A stretch of 64,000 nt of DNA from an uncultured Rhizobiaceae group bacterium (GCA_938010435.1 CALLUS010000004.1:99230-163229); one strand, 5' to 3'; shown: positions 27,490 through 38,653, counted from the first letter of the stretch. Notes: generated from the letters alone by a model not told the origin. Made by a program: numbers and translations.

Positions 27490-28431
27490 ATGACACTTCG
27501 TATTGCCGTTCAGATGGATCACATCTCCACAGTACAAATTGCCGGGGATTCATCCTTTGCTCTCATGCTTGAAGCGCAAGCCCGTGGCCACAAGCTATAT
27601 CATTATGAAGTAGACCGACTGTCCATGCGCGATGGACGTGTTTTTGCCCGGTGCGAGCCTGTTGAAGTGCGCGATATTAAGGGCGATCACTTCACGCTTG
27701 GAGAAACTAAAGAAGAAAACATGGCTGATATGGACGTGATTTTAATGCGTCAGGACCCGCCTTTTCACATGGGCTATATAACCGCAACTCATTTGCTGGA
27801 ACGCCTGCACCCTAAAACACTTGTAGCCAATAATCCTGCTGAAGTGCGCAATGCGCCAGAGAAGATTTTCGTCACTGAATTTCCAGAACTCATGCCTGAA
27901 ACCCTGATCACGCGATCGGAAGAAGAAGTGCGTAAATTTCGCGACGAATTCAAAGACATTATCGTCAAACCACTTTACGGCAATGGTGGCGCAGGCGTTT
28001 TCCGCATTCAAGAAGGCGACCAAAACCTCTCGTCCCTTATTGAAATGTTCCATGACACCTGGCCCGAACCCTTCATCGCACAACGCTATATGAAAGAGGT
28101 CCGTTCAGGCGACAAACGCATTATTTTGATCGACGGCGAACCCGTTGGCGCGATCAATCGCGTACCATCGGAAAACGAAGCCCGCTCTAACATGCATGTG
28201 GGTGGGCGTGCAGAAGCCGTCGATATTACTCCGCGCGAACAAGAAATTTGCGCGGCCATTGGCCCGGAACTCAAACGGCGTGGTTTCATATTCGTCGGTA
28301 TTGATGTGATTGGCGATTATATGACGGAAATTAACGTTACATCGCCTACAGGTATTCGCGAGGTTCAGAAATTTGGTGGCGCTGATATAGCAGCTCTGTT
28401 CTGGGATGCGATTGAAGCTAAACGCGCTTAA
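27490..28431 (+). CDS. gshB: Glutathione synthase
   Basis: The 313-residue ATP-grasp enzyme has the glutathione synthase N-terminus ([20 protein letters not shown]), the ATP-binding segment [16 protein letters not shown] and the C-terminal [14 protein letters not shown]. It joins gamma-glutamylcysteine and glycine. An ATG five codons upstream (27475) lacks a ribosome site; the one at 27490 has ggatt before it and fits family length. It follows rsmI-yraN, a common arrangement. Confidence 0.96.
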   Translation: MTLRIAVQMDHISTVQIAGDSSFALMLEAQARGHKLYHYEVDRLSMRDGRVFARCEPVEVRDIKGDHFTLGETKEENMADMDVILMRQDPPFHMGYITATHLLERLHPKTLVANNPAEVRNAPEKIFVTEFPELMPETLITRSEEEVRKFRDEFKDIIVKPLYGNGGAGVFRIQEGDQNLSSLIEMFHDTWPEPFIAQRYMKEVRSGDKRIILIDGEPVGAINRVPSENEARSNMHVGGRAEAVDITPREQEICAAIGPELKRRGFIFVGIDVIGDYMTEINVTSPTGIREVQKFGGADIAALFWDAIEAKRA

Positions 28432-28515
28432 ACTATTTGTTCATACTTTGTTCTTGTAAAATACTAAACCTTGCATTAGCCTAAACCTGCGACAGAAGCA
28501 GATTTGGGGTGTGTT

Positions 28516-30036
28516 ATGGTTTCCCGCTGTACGACAATAGCCTTTCAGGGTATTCAAGCCGTTCCTGTGGACGTGCAAGTCATGGTTGCCCCCGGTCATG
28601 TGGGCATGAGTATCGTTGGCCTTGCTGACAAAGCGGTTGCTGAAAGCCGTGAACGCGTTCAAGCCGCCTTGCACGCATCTGGACTGTCTATGCCAGCCAA
28701 AAAAGTGACCGTGAATCTTGCGCCTGCAGACCTTCCAAAAGAAGGCAGTCATTACGATCTTCCAATTGCTCTTGCTTTGATGGCCGCCATCGGCGCAATC
28801 CCCGGCGATGCGTTGGAAAACTATGTTGTAATGGGCGAACTGGCACTGGACGGCACAATTGCACCTGTTGCAGGGGCCTTACCTGCCGCAATTGGCGCAA
28901 ATGGATTGAACAAAGGGCTGATCTGCCCATCCATATCCGGCCCTGAAGCTGCATGGGCTGACCCTGAAATGGACGTCCTTGCCCCTCGCAGTCTTATTAC
29001 CATGGCCAATCATTTTAAAGGAACACAAGTTCTATCCCGACCTGTTGCTGGCATTCGCGACGGAGCCAAAGCATACGGCGATTTAAGCGAAATACGTGGA
29101 CAAGAAACCGCAAAACGTGCGTTGGAAGTATCTGCTGCTGGAGGGCATAATCTTCTTTTTGTTGGCCCTCCAGGTTCCGGCAAAAGCATGTTGGCTTCAC
29201 GTTTGCCATCTATTCTACCCCCACTTCAACCGCGAGAACTTTTGGAAGTTTCCATGATTGCATCCATTGCGGGCACAATCGCTGACGGTAAACTCTCGTC
29301 GGCACGACCGTTTCGGGCACCTCATCATTCAGCCTCTATGGCTGCCATGGTGGGCGGAGGTTTAAAAGCTAAACCGGGTGAAGTATCGATGGCTCACAAC
29401 GGGGTTTTGTTTTTGGACGAGTTTCCTGAATTCACCCCTCAAGTTCTTGACAGTTTGCGGCAACCTTTGGAAACAGGAGAAACTGTGATTGCGCGAGCAA
29501 ATCATCGCGTTTCCTATCCCAGTCGTTTGCAATTGATCGCTGCTATGAACCCGTGCCGATGCGGTATGGCAGGTGAACCGGGCCATACATGCCGACGTGG
29601 TGCGCGATGTGCGTCCGACTATCAAGCGCGCATCTCTGGCCCATTATTGGATAGGATTGACCTTCGCGTGGAAGTGCCTGCTGTATCGGCCAGCGATCTT
29701 ATTTCACCATCGCAAAGCGAATCCAGTGTCAGTGTTGCAGAACGTGTCTTGAAAGCACGCCAAATCCAAGCCTCTCGATATTGTGACGATTCACTGACCA
29801 ACGCAGTTGTGAACAACACAATAATTGAAAAATACGCCCAGCCCGACAAGGGTGGTCAAAAGCTTTTGCAAGACGCAGCGGATGGATTGAAGTTTTCCGC
29901 ACGCGGCTATCACCGAATTCTCAAAGTAGCGCGAACATTGGCTGATCTTGACGGTGTTGAAACTGTAGGGCGTATCCACTTAGCGGAAGCAATTTCCTAC
30001 CGGATGACTGGTGAAAGATTGACGCAAGCACCTTAA
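28516..30036 (+). CDS. comM: YifB-family Mg-chelatase-like AAA ATPase (ComM type)
   Basis: The 506-residue protein has a Lon-like N-terminal domain (GIQAVPVDVQVMVAPGHVGM, KVTVNLAPADLPKEGSHYDL), a Mg-chelatase ATPase domain with Walker A in FVGPPGSGKSMLA and Walker B in VLFLDEFPEF, a cysteine cluster (NPCRCGMAGEPGHTCRRGA), and the Mg_chelatase C-terminal domain. ComM is a helicase that aids integration of incoming DNA during natural transformation. I chose the ATG at 28516, with gggg six bases upstream, over a TTG four codons earlier. Other competence genes are not in this window. Confidence 0.93.
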   Translation: MVSRCTTIAFQGIQAVPVDVQVMVAPGHVGMSIVGLADKAVAESRERVQAALHASGLSMPAKKVTVNLAPADLPKEGSHYDLPIALALMAAIGAIPGDALENYVVMGELALDGTIAPVAGALPAAIGANGLNKGLICPSISGPEAAWADPEMDVLAPRSLITMANHFKGTQVLSRPVAGIRDGAKAYGDLSEIRGQETAKRALEVSAAGGHNLLFVGPPGSGKSMLASRLPSILPPLQPRELLEVSMIASIAGTIADGKLSSARPFRAPHHSASMAAMVGGGLKAKPGEVSMAHNGVLFLDEFPEFTPQVLDSLRQPLETGETVIARANHRVSYPSRLQLIAAMNPCRCGMAGEPGHTCRRGARCASDYQARISGPLLDRIDLRVEVPAVSASDLISPSQSESSVSVAERVLKARQIQASRYCDDSLTNAVVNNTIIEKYAQPDKGGQKLLQDAADGLKFSARGYHRILKVARTLADLDGVETVGRIHLAEAISYRMTGERLTQAP

Positions 30037-30054
30037 TTCCTATCTCGCGAAAAT

Positions 30055-30087
30055 ATGGTTTGGTAAACAAATATCAACTCAAACCAT
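30055..30087. repeat. Inverted repeat upstream of the hybrid kinase
   Basis: ATGGTTTG (30055-30062) and CAAACCAT (30080-30087) are perfect 8-base inverted arms separated by 17 bases, 13 bases before the kinase start. They fill most of the short gap after comM. They could be an operator, or a hairpin in the kinase leader; no T-run follows, so a terminator is unlikely. Confidence 0.4.
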
Positions 30088-30100
30088 GTAATTTATCCGC

Positions 30101-32371
30101 ATGGATAGTGAACCCGAAATCGCAAACGATCGTACGCAACAATCAGATGCCCAATGGCGATCAAAAAAGCGTCCGATGAAAGACAATCATGGCGTTCATA
30201 CACGAACGCCTGATTGGAACCATCTGGTGCCGGCCGTTGTTCAAGTTATCCTACTCACCTTAGCGTATTTGCAGATCATTTCCCCAATGACAGCCACGAT
30301 ATCGTGTGTTGGCACAATGGTACTCTATGCAGCGGCAAATTACCTGTCTTGGTTGGTAAAAAAGCCTTCCAAGGAAATTGGAACTCCTTCTAAAAAAACG
30401 CAGGAGCTTTCTGAACGATTGGAAATGCTTGAAGATCAGTCTTGGGAAATTCGTGAAAGCGAAGATATTCACCGCAGCGCGGCAGAAGCCTTTGGAGATA
30501 TTGTGATCCATCGCAACTCTATGGGTGACATCATCTTTTCGAACTCGGTTTATAAGAAATATTTTGATCACGCAGCACAATTACCCGGTTTTGAGGTCAG
30601 CACTTTTGACAACGACCGAGTTAGCATCGTCCGTGATGTGGAAATTGCTACTAAAATTGGACCTCGCTGGTTTGCATGGACAGATCTGGTGATCCGCGAC
30701 TTTGAAACCGGTGATTCTGGAACGCGGTCAATTGGTCGCGATATCACCGAGCGCAAGCAGCACGAACAATTTTTGGAAACTAAAGCTGCTGAAGCCCACC
30801 AAGCAAGTGATGCCAAGACGCGGTTTTTGGGTATGATGAGCCATGAGATCAGAACTCCGTTAAGCGGCATTTTGGGCATGACCAAACTGCTGCATGATTC
30901 CAAACTCACTTCCACACAATCCAATCATCTCAAGGCCATTGAAACATCCAGCGAAACACTTTTGGAATTAATTGATGATCTGTTGGACCAAGCCCAACTG
31001 GATACAGGGCACATGGTCATCACCAAATCCCCAACCAATTTGGTAAGACTTGTTGAAGATGTGTGTGAATTATTAAGCGACCGTGCGCGGCAAAAGAACA
31101 TTGCAATTACCAGCCATGTGGACGGGCGTATTGCAAATTTTGTAGAACTCGACGGAACACGGTTGAAACAAGTTTTGGTAAATTTGGCTGGCAATGCGTT
31201 AAAATTCACAGAAACTGGTGGCGTGGCCATTGATGTGACATTGCAAAATACTGAAAAAAACAATTCTCCTATCCTGTCCATTTCAGTTCAAGACAGTGGT
31301 CCCGGCATCGCAGAACATGATATTGATAAGATTTTTAACGCTTTTGCTCAGGTAGATTCAAGTTCCAGCCGACACCATGAAGGTGCTGGTCTCGGCCTTG
31401 CTATTTCTCAGGATATCGTTCGATTGATGGGAAGCAGAATTGATGTACAAAGTACATTAGGTATCGGTACAATATTTCAGTTCAATTTACCATTGACGAA
31501 AGAAGAAGTGATTGAACCTGATAATCATAAAATCGATTGCGTTATTCTCGCGATGCCTCAAAATCCGGCGCGTGATGCTATCGTGAAATCGGCCTATCAG
31601 TTTTGCCGAAAAGTCATCACCGCAAATTCAACAGAAAAATTAAATCTGATTGCTGCCACCTGTCCAAAAGGATCTATCGTTGTTGTTGATGATACATTTT
31701 CTGTGTCATCACAATGGGCAGAATCTATCCGGGAAACACTGACACCCTCTGCGCGGATCATCAAACTAGAGCCTGCACGCGGAGCAAAAAGCACGCACAC
31801 GAGCAACCTCTTTGACGGATGGTTGACTTGGCCTGTTCGGTTGGAAAGTTTGAAGAACACGCTTCATAATATTCACATTGTTGAATCGGATGAAGTGCTC
31901 CTCAGAGAATTACCTCAAGACAAAAAAGAAACCGGGTTTCCTGCAAATAGCCCTTCATTGCATGTGCTTTTAGCCGAAGACAATCCCATCAACACGCTTC
32001 TTGCCACATCGCTTTTGGGCAAGCTTGGTCATCGCGTCACCCATGCAGAAGATGGAGAAAAAGCCTATGAACTTTTTGTTCGCACCCAGCCTTTCAATCC
32101 ATACGATGTGGTGTTGATGGATTTGCATATGCCACGCTGCGACGGAATTACTTCCATTCAATCCATTCGGAAATATGAAGTCGATATTGACCTCAACAAA
32201 ATTCCTATCATTGTTCTATCGGCCGACAATCAAGACGATTCGAAAGAAAGTGCGTTTAAAGCAGGGGCAGATGACTTCTTACTCAAACCATTGGATTTTG
32301 AAAATGTGGCCAATGTCCTGAACACAATCAGCACAACAAACATCGAGACCATTTCCCGCACTGGAAATTGA
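30101..32371 (+). CDS. Membrane-anchored hybrid histidine kinase with degenerate and intact receiver domains
   Basis: The 756-residue product has two N-terminal membrane helices (about 43-61 and 63-86), a coiled/PAS-like stretch (about 105-222), HisKA with the H-box MMSHEIRTPLSGILGMT (His248), and HATPase_c with N-, G1- and G2-box segments (LVNLAGNALKFTETGG, DSGPGIAEHDIDKIF, GAGLGLAIS). After this comes a receiver-like segment (CVILAMP, IVVVDDTF) that looks degenerate, then a full receiver with phosphoacceptor Asp674 in VVLMDLHMP and late lysine in FLLKPLDF. No response regulator or phosphotransfer gene is adjacent, so it is an orphan. The signal sensed is unknown. Translation has no clear ribosome site. 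Confidence 0.93.
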   Translation: MDSEPEIANDRTQQSDAQWRSKKRPMKDNHGVHTRTPDWNHLVPAVVQVILLTLAYLQIISPMTATISCVGTMVLYAAANYLSWLVKKPSKEIGTPSKKTQELSERLEMLEDQSWEIRESEDIHRSAAEAFGDIVIHRNSMGDIIFSNSVYKKYFDHAAQLPGFEVSTFDNDRVSIVRDVEIATKIGPRWFAWTDLVIRDFETGDSGTRSIGRDITERKQHEQFLETKAAEAHQASDAKTRFLGMMSHEIRTPLSGILGMTKLLHDSKLTSTQSNHLKAIETSSETLLELIDDLLDQAQLDTGHMVITKSPTNLVRLVEDVCELLSDRARQKNIAITSHVDGRIANFVELDGTRLKQVLVNLAGNALKFTETGGVAIDVTLQNTEKNNSPILSISVQDSGPGIAEHDIDKIFNAFAQVDSSSSRHHEGAGLGLAISQDIVRLMGSRIDVQSTLGIGTIFQFNLPLTKEEVIEPDNHKIDCVILAMPQNPARDAIVKSAYQFCRKVITANSTEKLNLIAATCPKGSIVVVDDTFSVSSQWAESIRETLTPSARIIKLEPARGAKSTHTSNLFDGWLTWPVRLESLKNTLHNIHIVESDEVLLRELPQDKKETGFPANSPSLHVLLAEDNPINTLLATSLLGKLGHRVTHAEDGEKAYELFVRTQPFNPYDVVLMDLHMPRCDGITSIQSIRKYEVDIDLNKIPIIVLSADNQDDSKESAFKAGADDFLLKPLDFENVANVLNTISTTNIETISRTGN

Positions 32372-32432
32372 CATTCTTGTGTCACAATGAAGTTGTTGTA
32401 TTTCTCTGTTTGGGAAAACAGGCGCAATTATC

Positions 32433-33278
32433 ATGGCTTCTAACCCTATGCATTTGAATGACCGCAAATTGTTTGGCCCAGTCACGCCTGTTTTAGGGCG
32501 TATAGGAAATCTGGAAACAAGACTTGCCCGAACCAAAGCAGAAGTACGTCAGGCGCAAAAGGTTCGCTACAAAGTTTTCTATGAAGAATTGGGGGCCATC
32601 GCCAATCGTCGTACAAAGTTGCGCAAACGTGATAAAGATCGATTCGACAGATATTGTGACCATCTTTTAGTGATTGAACGCATTGCCAACAAAGAGAACA
32701 TCATCGGGACTTATCGCCTATTGCAAGACAAACGGGCACGACTTTGTGGAGGATTTTACACTCAGTCAGAGTTCAATATTTCTCCAATGATTCAAGAAAA
32801 CCGAAACCAAAAGTTCTTGGAATTGGGACGCTCCTGCATCTTAAAAGAGCATCGTTCAAAGCGCGCGATCGAACTCATGTGGCAAGGGCTGTGGGCTTAT
32901 GTCCTCGACAATCAATTCGATATTTTGTTCGGCTGCGCCTCATTTCAAGGAACTGGAATCGAACACCATAAGGCTTCCTTTTCTTGGTTGGCTCAGCACG
33001 CGAAGCTTGCTGATCACGAAAACTGCTCCGCCCTTTCAAAAACCGGCATTGATTTGCAGAGTTTCTCATCTGATGCCAATGATGATCCGCGACGCGTATT
33101 GGCCGGGTTGCCGCCATTGTTGAAAGGCTATCTTCGCGTGGGTGCAAAAGTTGGATCACATGCCGTTATCGACCATCAGTTTAAGACAATTGATGTGTTG
33201 GTCGCGCTCAAAGTGGCCGATATTGCACCACGCTATTTGACGCATTATGGCAAAGACGCTTCACGATTTGCTGCTTAA
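32433..33278 (+). CDS. olsB: L-ornithine N-alpha-acyltransferase (OlsB-like GNAT)
   Basis: The 281-residue protein has the OlsB/HlyA-like acyltransferase pattern: RQAQKVRYKVFYEELGAIAN, DRYCDHLLVIE, FLELGRSCILKEHRSKRAIE, FDILFGCASFQGTGIEHHKA and LPPLLKGYLRVGAKVG. OlsB transfers 3-hydroxyacyl groups from ACP to ornithine, the first step of ornithine lipid synthesis. The second enzyme, OlsA, is not adjacent, though plsC at 13007-13795 belongs to the same superfamily as OlsA. A short hairpin (CTGTTT-GGGA-AAACAG, 32406-32421) lies in the leader. The specific acceptor is inferred from family similarity. Confidence 0.88.
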   Translation: MASNPMHLNDRKLFGPVTPVLGRIGNLETRLARTKAEVRQAQKVRYKVFYEELGAIANRRTKLRKRDKDRFDRYCDHLLVIERIANKENIIGTYRLLQDKRARLCGGFYTQSEFNISPMIQENRNQKFLELGRSCILKEHRSKRAIELMWQGLWAYVLDNQFDILFGCASFQGTGIEHHKASFSWLAQHAKLADHENCSALSKTGIDLQSFSSDANDDPRRVLAGLPPLLKGYLRVGAKVGSHAVIDHQFKTIDVLVALKVADIAPRYLTHYGKDASRFAA

Positions 33279-33414
33279 TCTCATAAATATACGTTTACAC
33301 CAAAATCCATCCACAAGTTGAGTTACTCAATGCCGCTTGATGATTCGCTCCATGGCGATTGGTTTGCTAAGAATTTTTATCAATTCTTCAGCGTCGACGG
33401 ACACAGAGCAAGTT

Positions 33415-36111
33415 ATGAGTTCTTCTGAACCTGCGACAATAAAACCCGCGGATGATCATCCGGCGCCAACACCGATGATGGCTCAATATATTGAGATCAA
33501 GGCGGCTAATCCGGATTCGCTTCTGTTTTATCGAATGGGCGACTTCTACGAATTATTCTTTGGCGATGCAGAAACTGCAGCACGCGCACTGGGGATTACG
33601 CTGACAAAACGTGGCAAGCATTTGGGCGAAGATATTCCCATGTGCGGCGTACCTGTTCATGCGGCAGACGACTATTTACAAAAGCTGATTGGTTTGGGTT
33701 TTCGCGTTGCTGTTTGTGAACAAATGGAAGACCCGGCGGAGGCCAAAAAGCGGGGTTCCAAATCTGTGGTCAAACGCGATGTCGTGCGCCTTGTCACCCC
33801 TGGAACAATCACCGAAGAACGCTTGTTGGAGCCGGGTGCGACCAATATATTTGCAACTCTTGCCAGAGTACGCGGCGGTGCAACGGGTGACACATACGCA
33901 ATTGCAGCCGTAGATATTTCAACCGGCAATTTCCGTTTGGTTGAAAGCAGCGCTGCCACCTTGTCTGCAGATATCGCTCGCATCCGCCCACGCGAATTGG
34001 TGGTATCAGATAACGTATTTGACGACCATGATTTGAAATTGGCTTTAGAGATGACCGATTGCGCAGTGCAATCGCAACCGTCTGCGGTATTTGATTCATC
34101 TCGTGCTGAACAAAACATTCAGCGGTTTTATCAGGTTTCCACTCTAGATGGATTTGGCCAGTTTTCCCGTGCAGAACTGTCAGCCGCTAATGCTGCCATC
34201 AATTACGTGGAAAAAACGCAAATCGGTGAACGGCCAGCACTACAAAAGCCACAGCGGGAAGAAACGGCGCAAACCGTTTATATAGACGCAGCTACGCGGG
34301 CCAACCTGGAGCTCACACAAACACTCAGCGGGCACAAAGAAGGCTCTTTGTTGCGCACCATTGATCGCACAATTTCTGGTGGAGGAGCGCGACTATTAGC
34401 TGATCGACTGATGAGTCCTTTAACAAATGTGGAGGCCATTTCTGCTCGTCATGACGAAGTTTCATTTGCTTTGGCAGAAGACAAATTGCGGAAAGCCATT
34501 CGCGATGCGCTAAAAGGCATGCCGGACATTCCTCGCGCCTTGTCTCGACTTTCCTTGAACCGGGGTGGTCCACGCGATATGGCAGCCGTTGCTAACGGAT
34601 TGATTGCTGCAAGAAATCTTGGACAAGCTCTTCGTGAAAATGATTTTAGTTTACCAGAAAACACTCAGCACCAAATGGACAAGGTCAACGCTCTACCGCA
34701 AAAACTGCTGGGCGATTTGAATGATGCACTGGACGATGAATTGCCTCTGTTGGCGCGCGATGGCAGCTTCATAAGGCAGGGTTTCGATGCGGATTTGGAT
34801 GAACTGCGCGCGCTTAGCCAAGAAAGTCGCCGTGTGATTGCTGGTTTGCAATCCAGTTATTCCACCGAGACTGGTGTTAAAAATCTAAAGATTAAACACA
34901 ATAATGTTCTGGGCTATTTCATTGAAGTCACCGCACTCAATGCAGACGCTCTGCAGGATGATAAAGATCGGTTTATTCATCGCCAGACCATGGCAAACGC
35001 AATGCGGTTCACGACAACAGAACTGGCCGATTTGGAAAGTCGCATCGCAAACGCAGCTGGAAAATCCATCCAAATAGAATTGCAACATTTTGAACGATTG
35101 CAAAGCGCTGTGATTAATGAAGCCAGCAACCTCCAATCCATCAGCGCCGCATTGGCTGCTCTTGATGTGGCCAATGCATTGGCAGAACTGGCCGAAGAAC
35201 AAGGTTATGTGCGCCCGAAAATTGACAGCAGTCTGGCGTTCAACATCATTGCTGGGCGCCATCCGGTGGTGGAACAAAGCCTACGCAAACAAGCGGCCAA
35301 CCCGTTTGTTGCCAATGATACTCAGTTGAGCGGCGAGTCGGTTGGAAAGTTGTGGTTGCTCACGGGTCCCAATATGGGTGGCAAATCAACTTTCTTACGG
35401 CAAAACGCACTCATTGCGCTGCTTGCACAAATGGGATCATTCGTTCCGGCAGGTAGCGCCCATATTGGCGTTGTCGACAGGTTATTTTCCCGTGTAGGGG
35501 CGGCTGACGATCTTGCCCGTGGTCGGTCAACATTCATGGTCGAAATGGTGGAAACAGCAGCTATTCTCAATCAAGCTGGAGAACGGTCACTCGTTATACT
35601 TGATGAGATTGGCCGAGGTACAGCAACCTTTGATGGCCTCTCCATCGCATGGGCTGCCATTGAACACCTGCATGAAGTGAACAAAAGCCGCACCCTCTTT
35701 GCTACTCATTATCACGAACTCACAGCACTCTCTTCAAAGCTGGAGCGTCTTTCCAATGTGACGATGAGTGTGAAGGAGTGGGACGGTGATGTAGTGTTCT
35801 TACACGAAGTCATAGAAGGCAGCGCCGACCGTTCCTATGGAATTCAGGTGGCACGACTTGCAGGATTGCCCGATGCTGTTATCGAACGTTCGCGCAGCGT
35901 GTTGGAACAGTTAGAAAGTCAAAACCGCGAAAGTCCAGCCAACACATTGATTGATGACCTTCCATTGTTTTCAACACAACCAGTACAGCCACCCGCAAAA
36001 TCAACTGTGACGTCAGAACTGCGTGAAAAATTGTCAGATATAAACCCAGACGAACTCACGCCTCGAGAAGCTCTCGAGGCGCTTTACGCTCTAAAATCGC
36101 TAGATACCTGA
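33415..36111 (+). CDS. mutS: DNA mismatch repair protein MutS
   Basis: The product has 898 residues from the chosen ATG. The mismatch-recognition Phe-X-Glu is at Phe44 and Glu46 in GDFYELFF, the Walker A at 651-659 is GPNMGGKST, and [20 protein letters not shown] and FATHYHEL complete the ATPase. MutS recognises mismatches and recruits MutL, which is not in this window. Upstream in-frame starts (TTG 33337, ATG 33340) would add 25-26 residues of unfamiliar sequence; I prefer 33415, giving [11 protein letters not shown] before the conserved PMMAQY. It overlaps the convergent adenosine kinase-like gene by 12 bases. Confidence 0.96.
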   Translation: MSSSEPATIKPADDHPAPTPMMAQYIEIKAANPDSLLFYRMGDFYELFFGDAETAARALGITLTKRGKHLGEDIPMCGVPVHAADDYLQKLIGLGFRVAVCEQMEDPAEAKKRGSKSVVKRDVVRLVTPGTITEERLLEPGATNIFATLARVRGGATGDTYAIAAVDISTGNFRLVESSAATLSADIARIRPRELVVSDNVFDDHDLKLALEMTDCAVQSQPSAVFDSSRAEQNIQRFYQVSTLDGFGQFSRAELSAANAAINYVEKTQIGERPALQKPQREETAQTVYIDAATRANLELTQTLSGHKEGSLLRTIDRTISGGGARLLADRLMSPLTNVEAISARHDEVSFALAEDKLRKAIRDALKGMPDIPRALSRLSLNRGGPRDMAAVANGLIAARNLGQALRENDFSLPENTQHQMDKVNALPQKLLGDLNDALDDELPLLARDGSFIRQGFDADLDELRALSQESRRVIAGLQSSYSTETGVKNLKIKHNNVLGYFIEVTALNADALQDDKDRFIHRQTMANAMRFTTTELADLESRIANAAGKSIQIELQHFERLQSAVINEASNLQSISAALAALDVANALAELAEEQGYVRPKIDSSLAFNIIAGRHPVVEQSLRKQAANPFVANDTQLSGESVGKLWLLTGPNMGGKSTFLRQNALIALLAQMGSFVPAGSAHIGVVDRLFSRVGAADDLARGRSTFMVEMVETAAILNQAGERSLVILDEIGRGTATFDGLSIAWAAIEHLHEVNKSRTLFATHYHELTALSSKLERLSNVTMSVKEWDGDVVFLHEVIEGSADRSYGIQVARLAGLPDAVIERSRSVLEQLESQNRESPANTLIDDLPLFSTQPVQPPAKSTVTSELREKLSDINPDELTPREALEALYALKSLDT

Positions 36112-37095
36112 CTGACCTAAAAGATCTTTCAACGAAACCTGTGGGCGTGGCCCAATGTGTTGAATGACTTCTGCTGCCGCCAGTCCACCAATGCGCGCGC
36201 AATCCGTCAATGATCGACCGGTGGTCAACCCATACAAAAAGCCCGACGCATAGAGATCGCCAGCACCCGTTGTGTCTTCCAGTTTTTCAATCTTCTGTGC
36301 CGCAACTTCAACGGTGTCTTCTGGCGTGACAACAAGAGAACCGTTTTCACCCAATGTGACAGTTGCCAACGGAATATCTGTTTTCAATGCCGAAATTGCA
36401 GAGTTCAAATCGCTGGTTTCATAGAGAGATTTCAACTCAGCATCATTGGCGAAAATCATATCGACAGTTCCCGAACGCATAAGCTCCAGAAACTCGTCAC
36501 GGTAACGGTCCACACAAAATGAATCAGAAAGGGTGACTGCAACTTTACGGTTGTTCTCGTGTGCTATTTTCGCGCTCAAACGAATTGCGTCTTTAGCACG
36601 GGGCGGGTCCCACAAATAACCCTCGAAATATGTTACCCGACTTTGGGCAACCACATCAGCGTCAACATCTTCAGGGCCAAGTTCAATACAGGCACCTAAA
36701 TATGTGTTCATTGTACGTTCACCATCTGGCGTCACGAAAATCATAGAGCGTGCAGTTGGTGGAGTTCCATCCAATGGCACCACATCAAAATCTACGCCGA
36801 TGGCACGAATGTCATGGGTGAACACACTGCCCAAATGATCATTGGATACTTTACCAAAATAAGCCGCTTTACCGCCAAGGCTTGCAATACCTGCCGCCGT
36901 GTTGCCAGCGCTGCCACCGGAAGCTTCAATAGCCGGCCCCATGACTGCATAGAGATGTTCGGCACGATCAGCATCAATCAAGTTCATCGCAGCTTTAGTG
37001 ATGTTTTCCTTCACGAGAAAGTCTTCTTCAGCGCGGGCAATGATATCAACAATGGCATTGCCGACAGTCAAAACGTCATATTTAGAGTCCGACAT
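36100..37095 (-). CDS. Adenosine kinase-like PfkB-family sugar/nucleoside kinase
   Basis: The 331-residue ribokinase-fold protein has the N-terminal GNAIVDIIA, the glycine-rich [17 protein letters not shown], the substrate region [14 protein letters not shown] and the catalytic loop [14 protein letters not shown] with its GAGD aspartate. Close relatives in Hyphomicrobiales are annotated as adenosine kinases, some of them active on guanosine or inosine. It probably returns nucleosides to the nucleotide pool and could cooperate with the cdd-punA-deoC genes. Exact substrate is not shown by sequence. Confidence 0.9.
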   Translation of the reverse strand: MSDSKYDVLTVGNAIVDIIARAEEDFLVKENITKAAMNLIDADRAEHLYAVMGPAIEASGGSAGNTAAGIASLGGKAAYFGKVSNDHLGSVFTHDIRAIGVDFDVVPLDGTPPTARSMIFVTPDGERTMNTYLGACIELGPEDVDADVVAQSRVTYFEGYLWDPPRAKDAIRLSAKIAHENNRKVAVTLSDSFCVDRYRDEFLELMRSGTVDMIFANDAELKSLYETSDLNSAISALKTDIPLATVTLGENGSLVVTPEDTVEVAAQKIEKLEDTTGAGDLYASGFLYGLTTGRSLTDCARIGGLAAAEVIQHIGPRPQVSLKDLLGQSGI

Positions 37096-37238
37096 AAAAG
37101 AGTCCGGTTTTCAAAAAATTTGATTTGACCTAAAGGCTTTCAACTTGAAAGAAAAGGTGTGTTTGTAAAGAACCATTGTGTTCAAAGCCATTCATTCCCA
37201 TTTATCATTCATGGATCAAACAACTGACCACTGATTTT

Positions 37239-37913
37239 ATGATTTTTAACGCTGTATCACTGACCCTTAAACAACTGTTTTCTCCGCCATTTCGGTCCGT
37301 TTTGTGGAAATCGATTGGTTTGACAGTGGCTCTGTTCATCGGGCTTTGGTTCATCCTAAACGCAGCGACAACAACGTTTGTTCTCCCGCTCATGGGACCG
37401 GATTCTTGGATCGTGACGACCATTGCTTGGGCATTGGGTGTCAGTCTGCTGTTGGTTATGGGTTTTCTAATTGCACCGGTGACGTCCGTTTTTGCAGGTA
37501 TTTTTCTCGATGAAATAGCCGAAGCTGTGGAGAAAGATCACTATCCAACTGACCCGTCTGGAACTGCTTTAACCGTTTCACAATCTGTCGGCATTACCGC
37601 GCGCTTTTTAGGCCTCGTGCTTATTGCAAACTTGATTGCCTTAATGCTTGTGATTTTCTTAGGTTTGGGTTTTATCATTTTCTTTCTGGTGAATGGTTAT
37701 CTTCTGGGACGGGAATATTTTCAGTTTGCGGCTCTACGCCACCGTTCCGCCCAAGAAGTTGAAAGCCTGCGTGAAAAACATGGATTCACAATATTCATGG
37801 CAGGGTTGGCGATCGCGGTTGTCTTGTCCATTCCCATCATCAATTTACTTACGCCACTTTTTGCGGGGGCTTTGATGGTGCATTTGTTCAAGATACTCGA
37901 ACGCAAAACCTAG
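37239..37913 (+). CDS. EI24/CysZ-like integral membrane protein
   Basis: The 224-residue protein has about four to five hydrophobic segments and the EI24-domain pattern LKQLFSPPFRSVLWKSIGLT, followed by PVTSVFAGIFLDEIAEAVE and NGYLLGREYFQFAALRHRS. CysZ proteins carry sulfate in some bacteria, but no sulfur assimilation gene is near, so the transported compound is unknown. An upstream TTG (37176) would add 21 residues that look unlike the family. It converges on nth with a 4-base overlap. Confidence 0.85.
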   Translation: MIFNAVSLTLKQLFSPPFRSVLWKSIGLTVALFIGLWFILNAATTTFVLPLMGPDSWIVTTIAWALGVSLLLVMGFLIAPVTSVFAGIFLDEIAEAVEKDHYPTDPSGTALTVSQSVGITARFLGLVLIANLIALMLVIFLGLGFIIFFLVNGYLLGREYFQFAALRHRSAQEVESLREKHGFTIFMAGLAIAVVLSIPIINLLTPLFAGALMVHLFKILERKT

Positions 37914-38653
37914 TCTTCAAGTCTCACAATCGTGGCGGGAACATCACAGGTTTTTTCTTTGGATTTACACAAATCAGCAACGATGCAAGCTTCGCATTCG
38001 GGCTTGCGTGCTTTGCACGTGTAGCGTCCATGAAGAATGAGCCAATGATGCGCATGAAAAAGATATTCTTCCGGAATACGCTTCATCAAGATATCTTCCA
38101 CGTCGTCCGGCGTTTTACCGGGTGCCATGCCCATGCGATGACCAATGCGAAACACATGGGTGTCCACCGCCATTGTGGGAATGTTAAAAGCCATAGACAT
38201 CACGACGTTTGCTGTTTTGCGGCCTACTCCCGGCAGTGTCATCAACGCTTCACGCTCCATTGGCACAACGCTGTCAAAGTCATCAATCAATTTCTGTGAA
38301 AGCAAAATCACGTTCTTGGCCTTGTTGCGATACAAGCCAATCGTCTTGATGTAGTCACGCACCTTTTCTTCGCCCAACGCCAACATTTTTTGCGGTGTAT
38401 CTGCAACTTGAAATAGTGCCTTTGTCGCCTTGTTTACCCCCACATCTGTCGCCTGCGCTGAAAGTGAGACAGCCACCACAAGCGTATAGGGATTCACATG
38501 ATTAAGCTCACCTTTTGGTTCCGGGCGCTGTAATTTAAAGCGTGCGAAAATTTCATGCATTTCATCCTGCGTGTATTTCGCGCGCGGAAACTTTTTCTTG
38601 CGCGGTTTTGACTTAGAAACAGATTGCGACTTTTTGGGTGTTTTTTCAGACAT
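37910..38653 (-). CDS. nth: Endonuclease III
   Basis: The 247-residue product has a basic N-terminal tail, the helix-hairpin-helix LMTLPGVGRKTANVVM with catalytic Lys146, AVDTHVFR with Asp164, and a [4Fe-4S] loop CX6CX2CX5C near the C-terminus. It removes oxidised pyrimidines and cuts abasic sites. Two ATGs in tandem (38656, 38653) follow aagaggag; the second gives better spacing. Its divergent neighbour starts 22 bases away, leaving almost no room for separate promoters. Confidence 0.96.
   Translation of the reverse strand: MSEKTPKKSQSVSKSKPRKKKFPRAKYTQDEMHEIFARFKLQRPEPKGELNHVNPYTLVVAVSLSAQATDVGVNKATKALFQVADTPQKMLALGEEKVRDYIKTIGLYRNKAKNVILLSQKLIDDFDSVVPMEREALMTLPGVGRKTANVVMSMAFNIPTMAVDTHVFRIGHRMGMAPGKTPDDVEDILMKRIPEEYLFHAHHWLILHGRYTCKARKPECEACIVADLCKSKEKTCDVPATIVRLED

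Noticed and set aside
33337-33414. Longer N-terminus of MutS from TTG 33337 or ATG 33340
   Set aside because: The added residues do not resemble MutS N-termini and lack a ribosome site, although it cannot be excluded.
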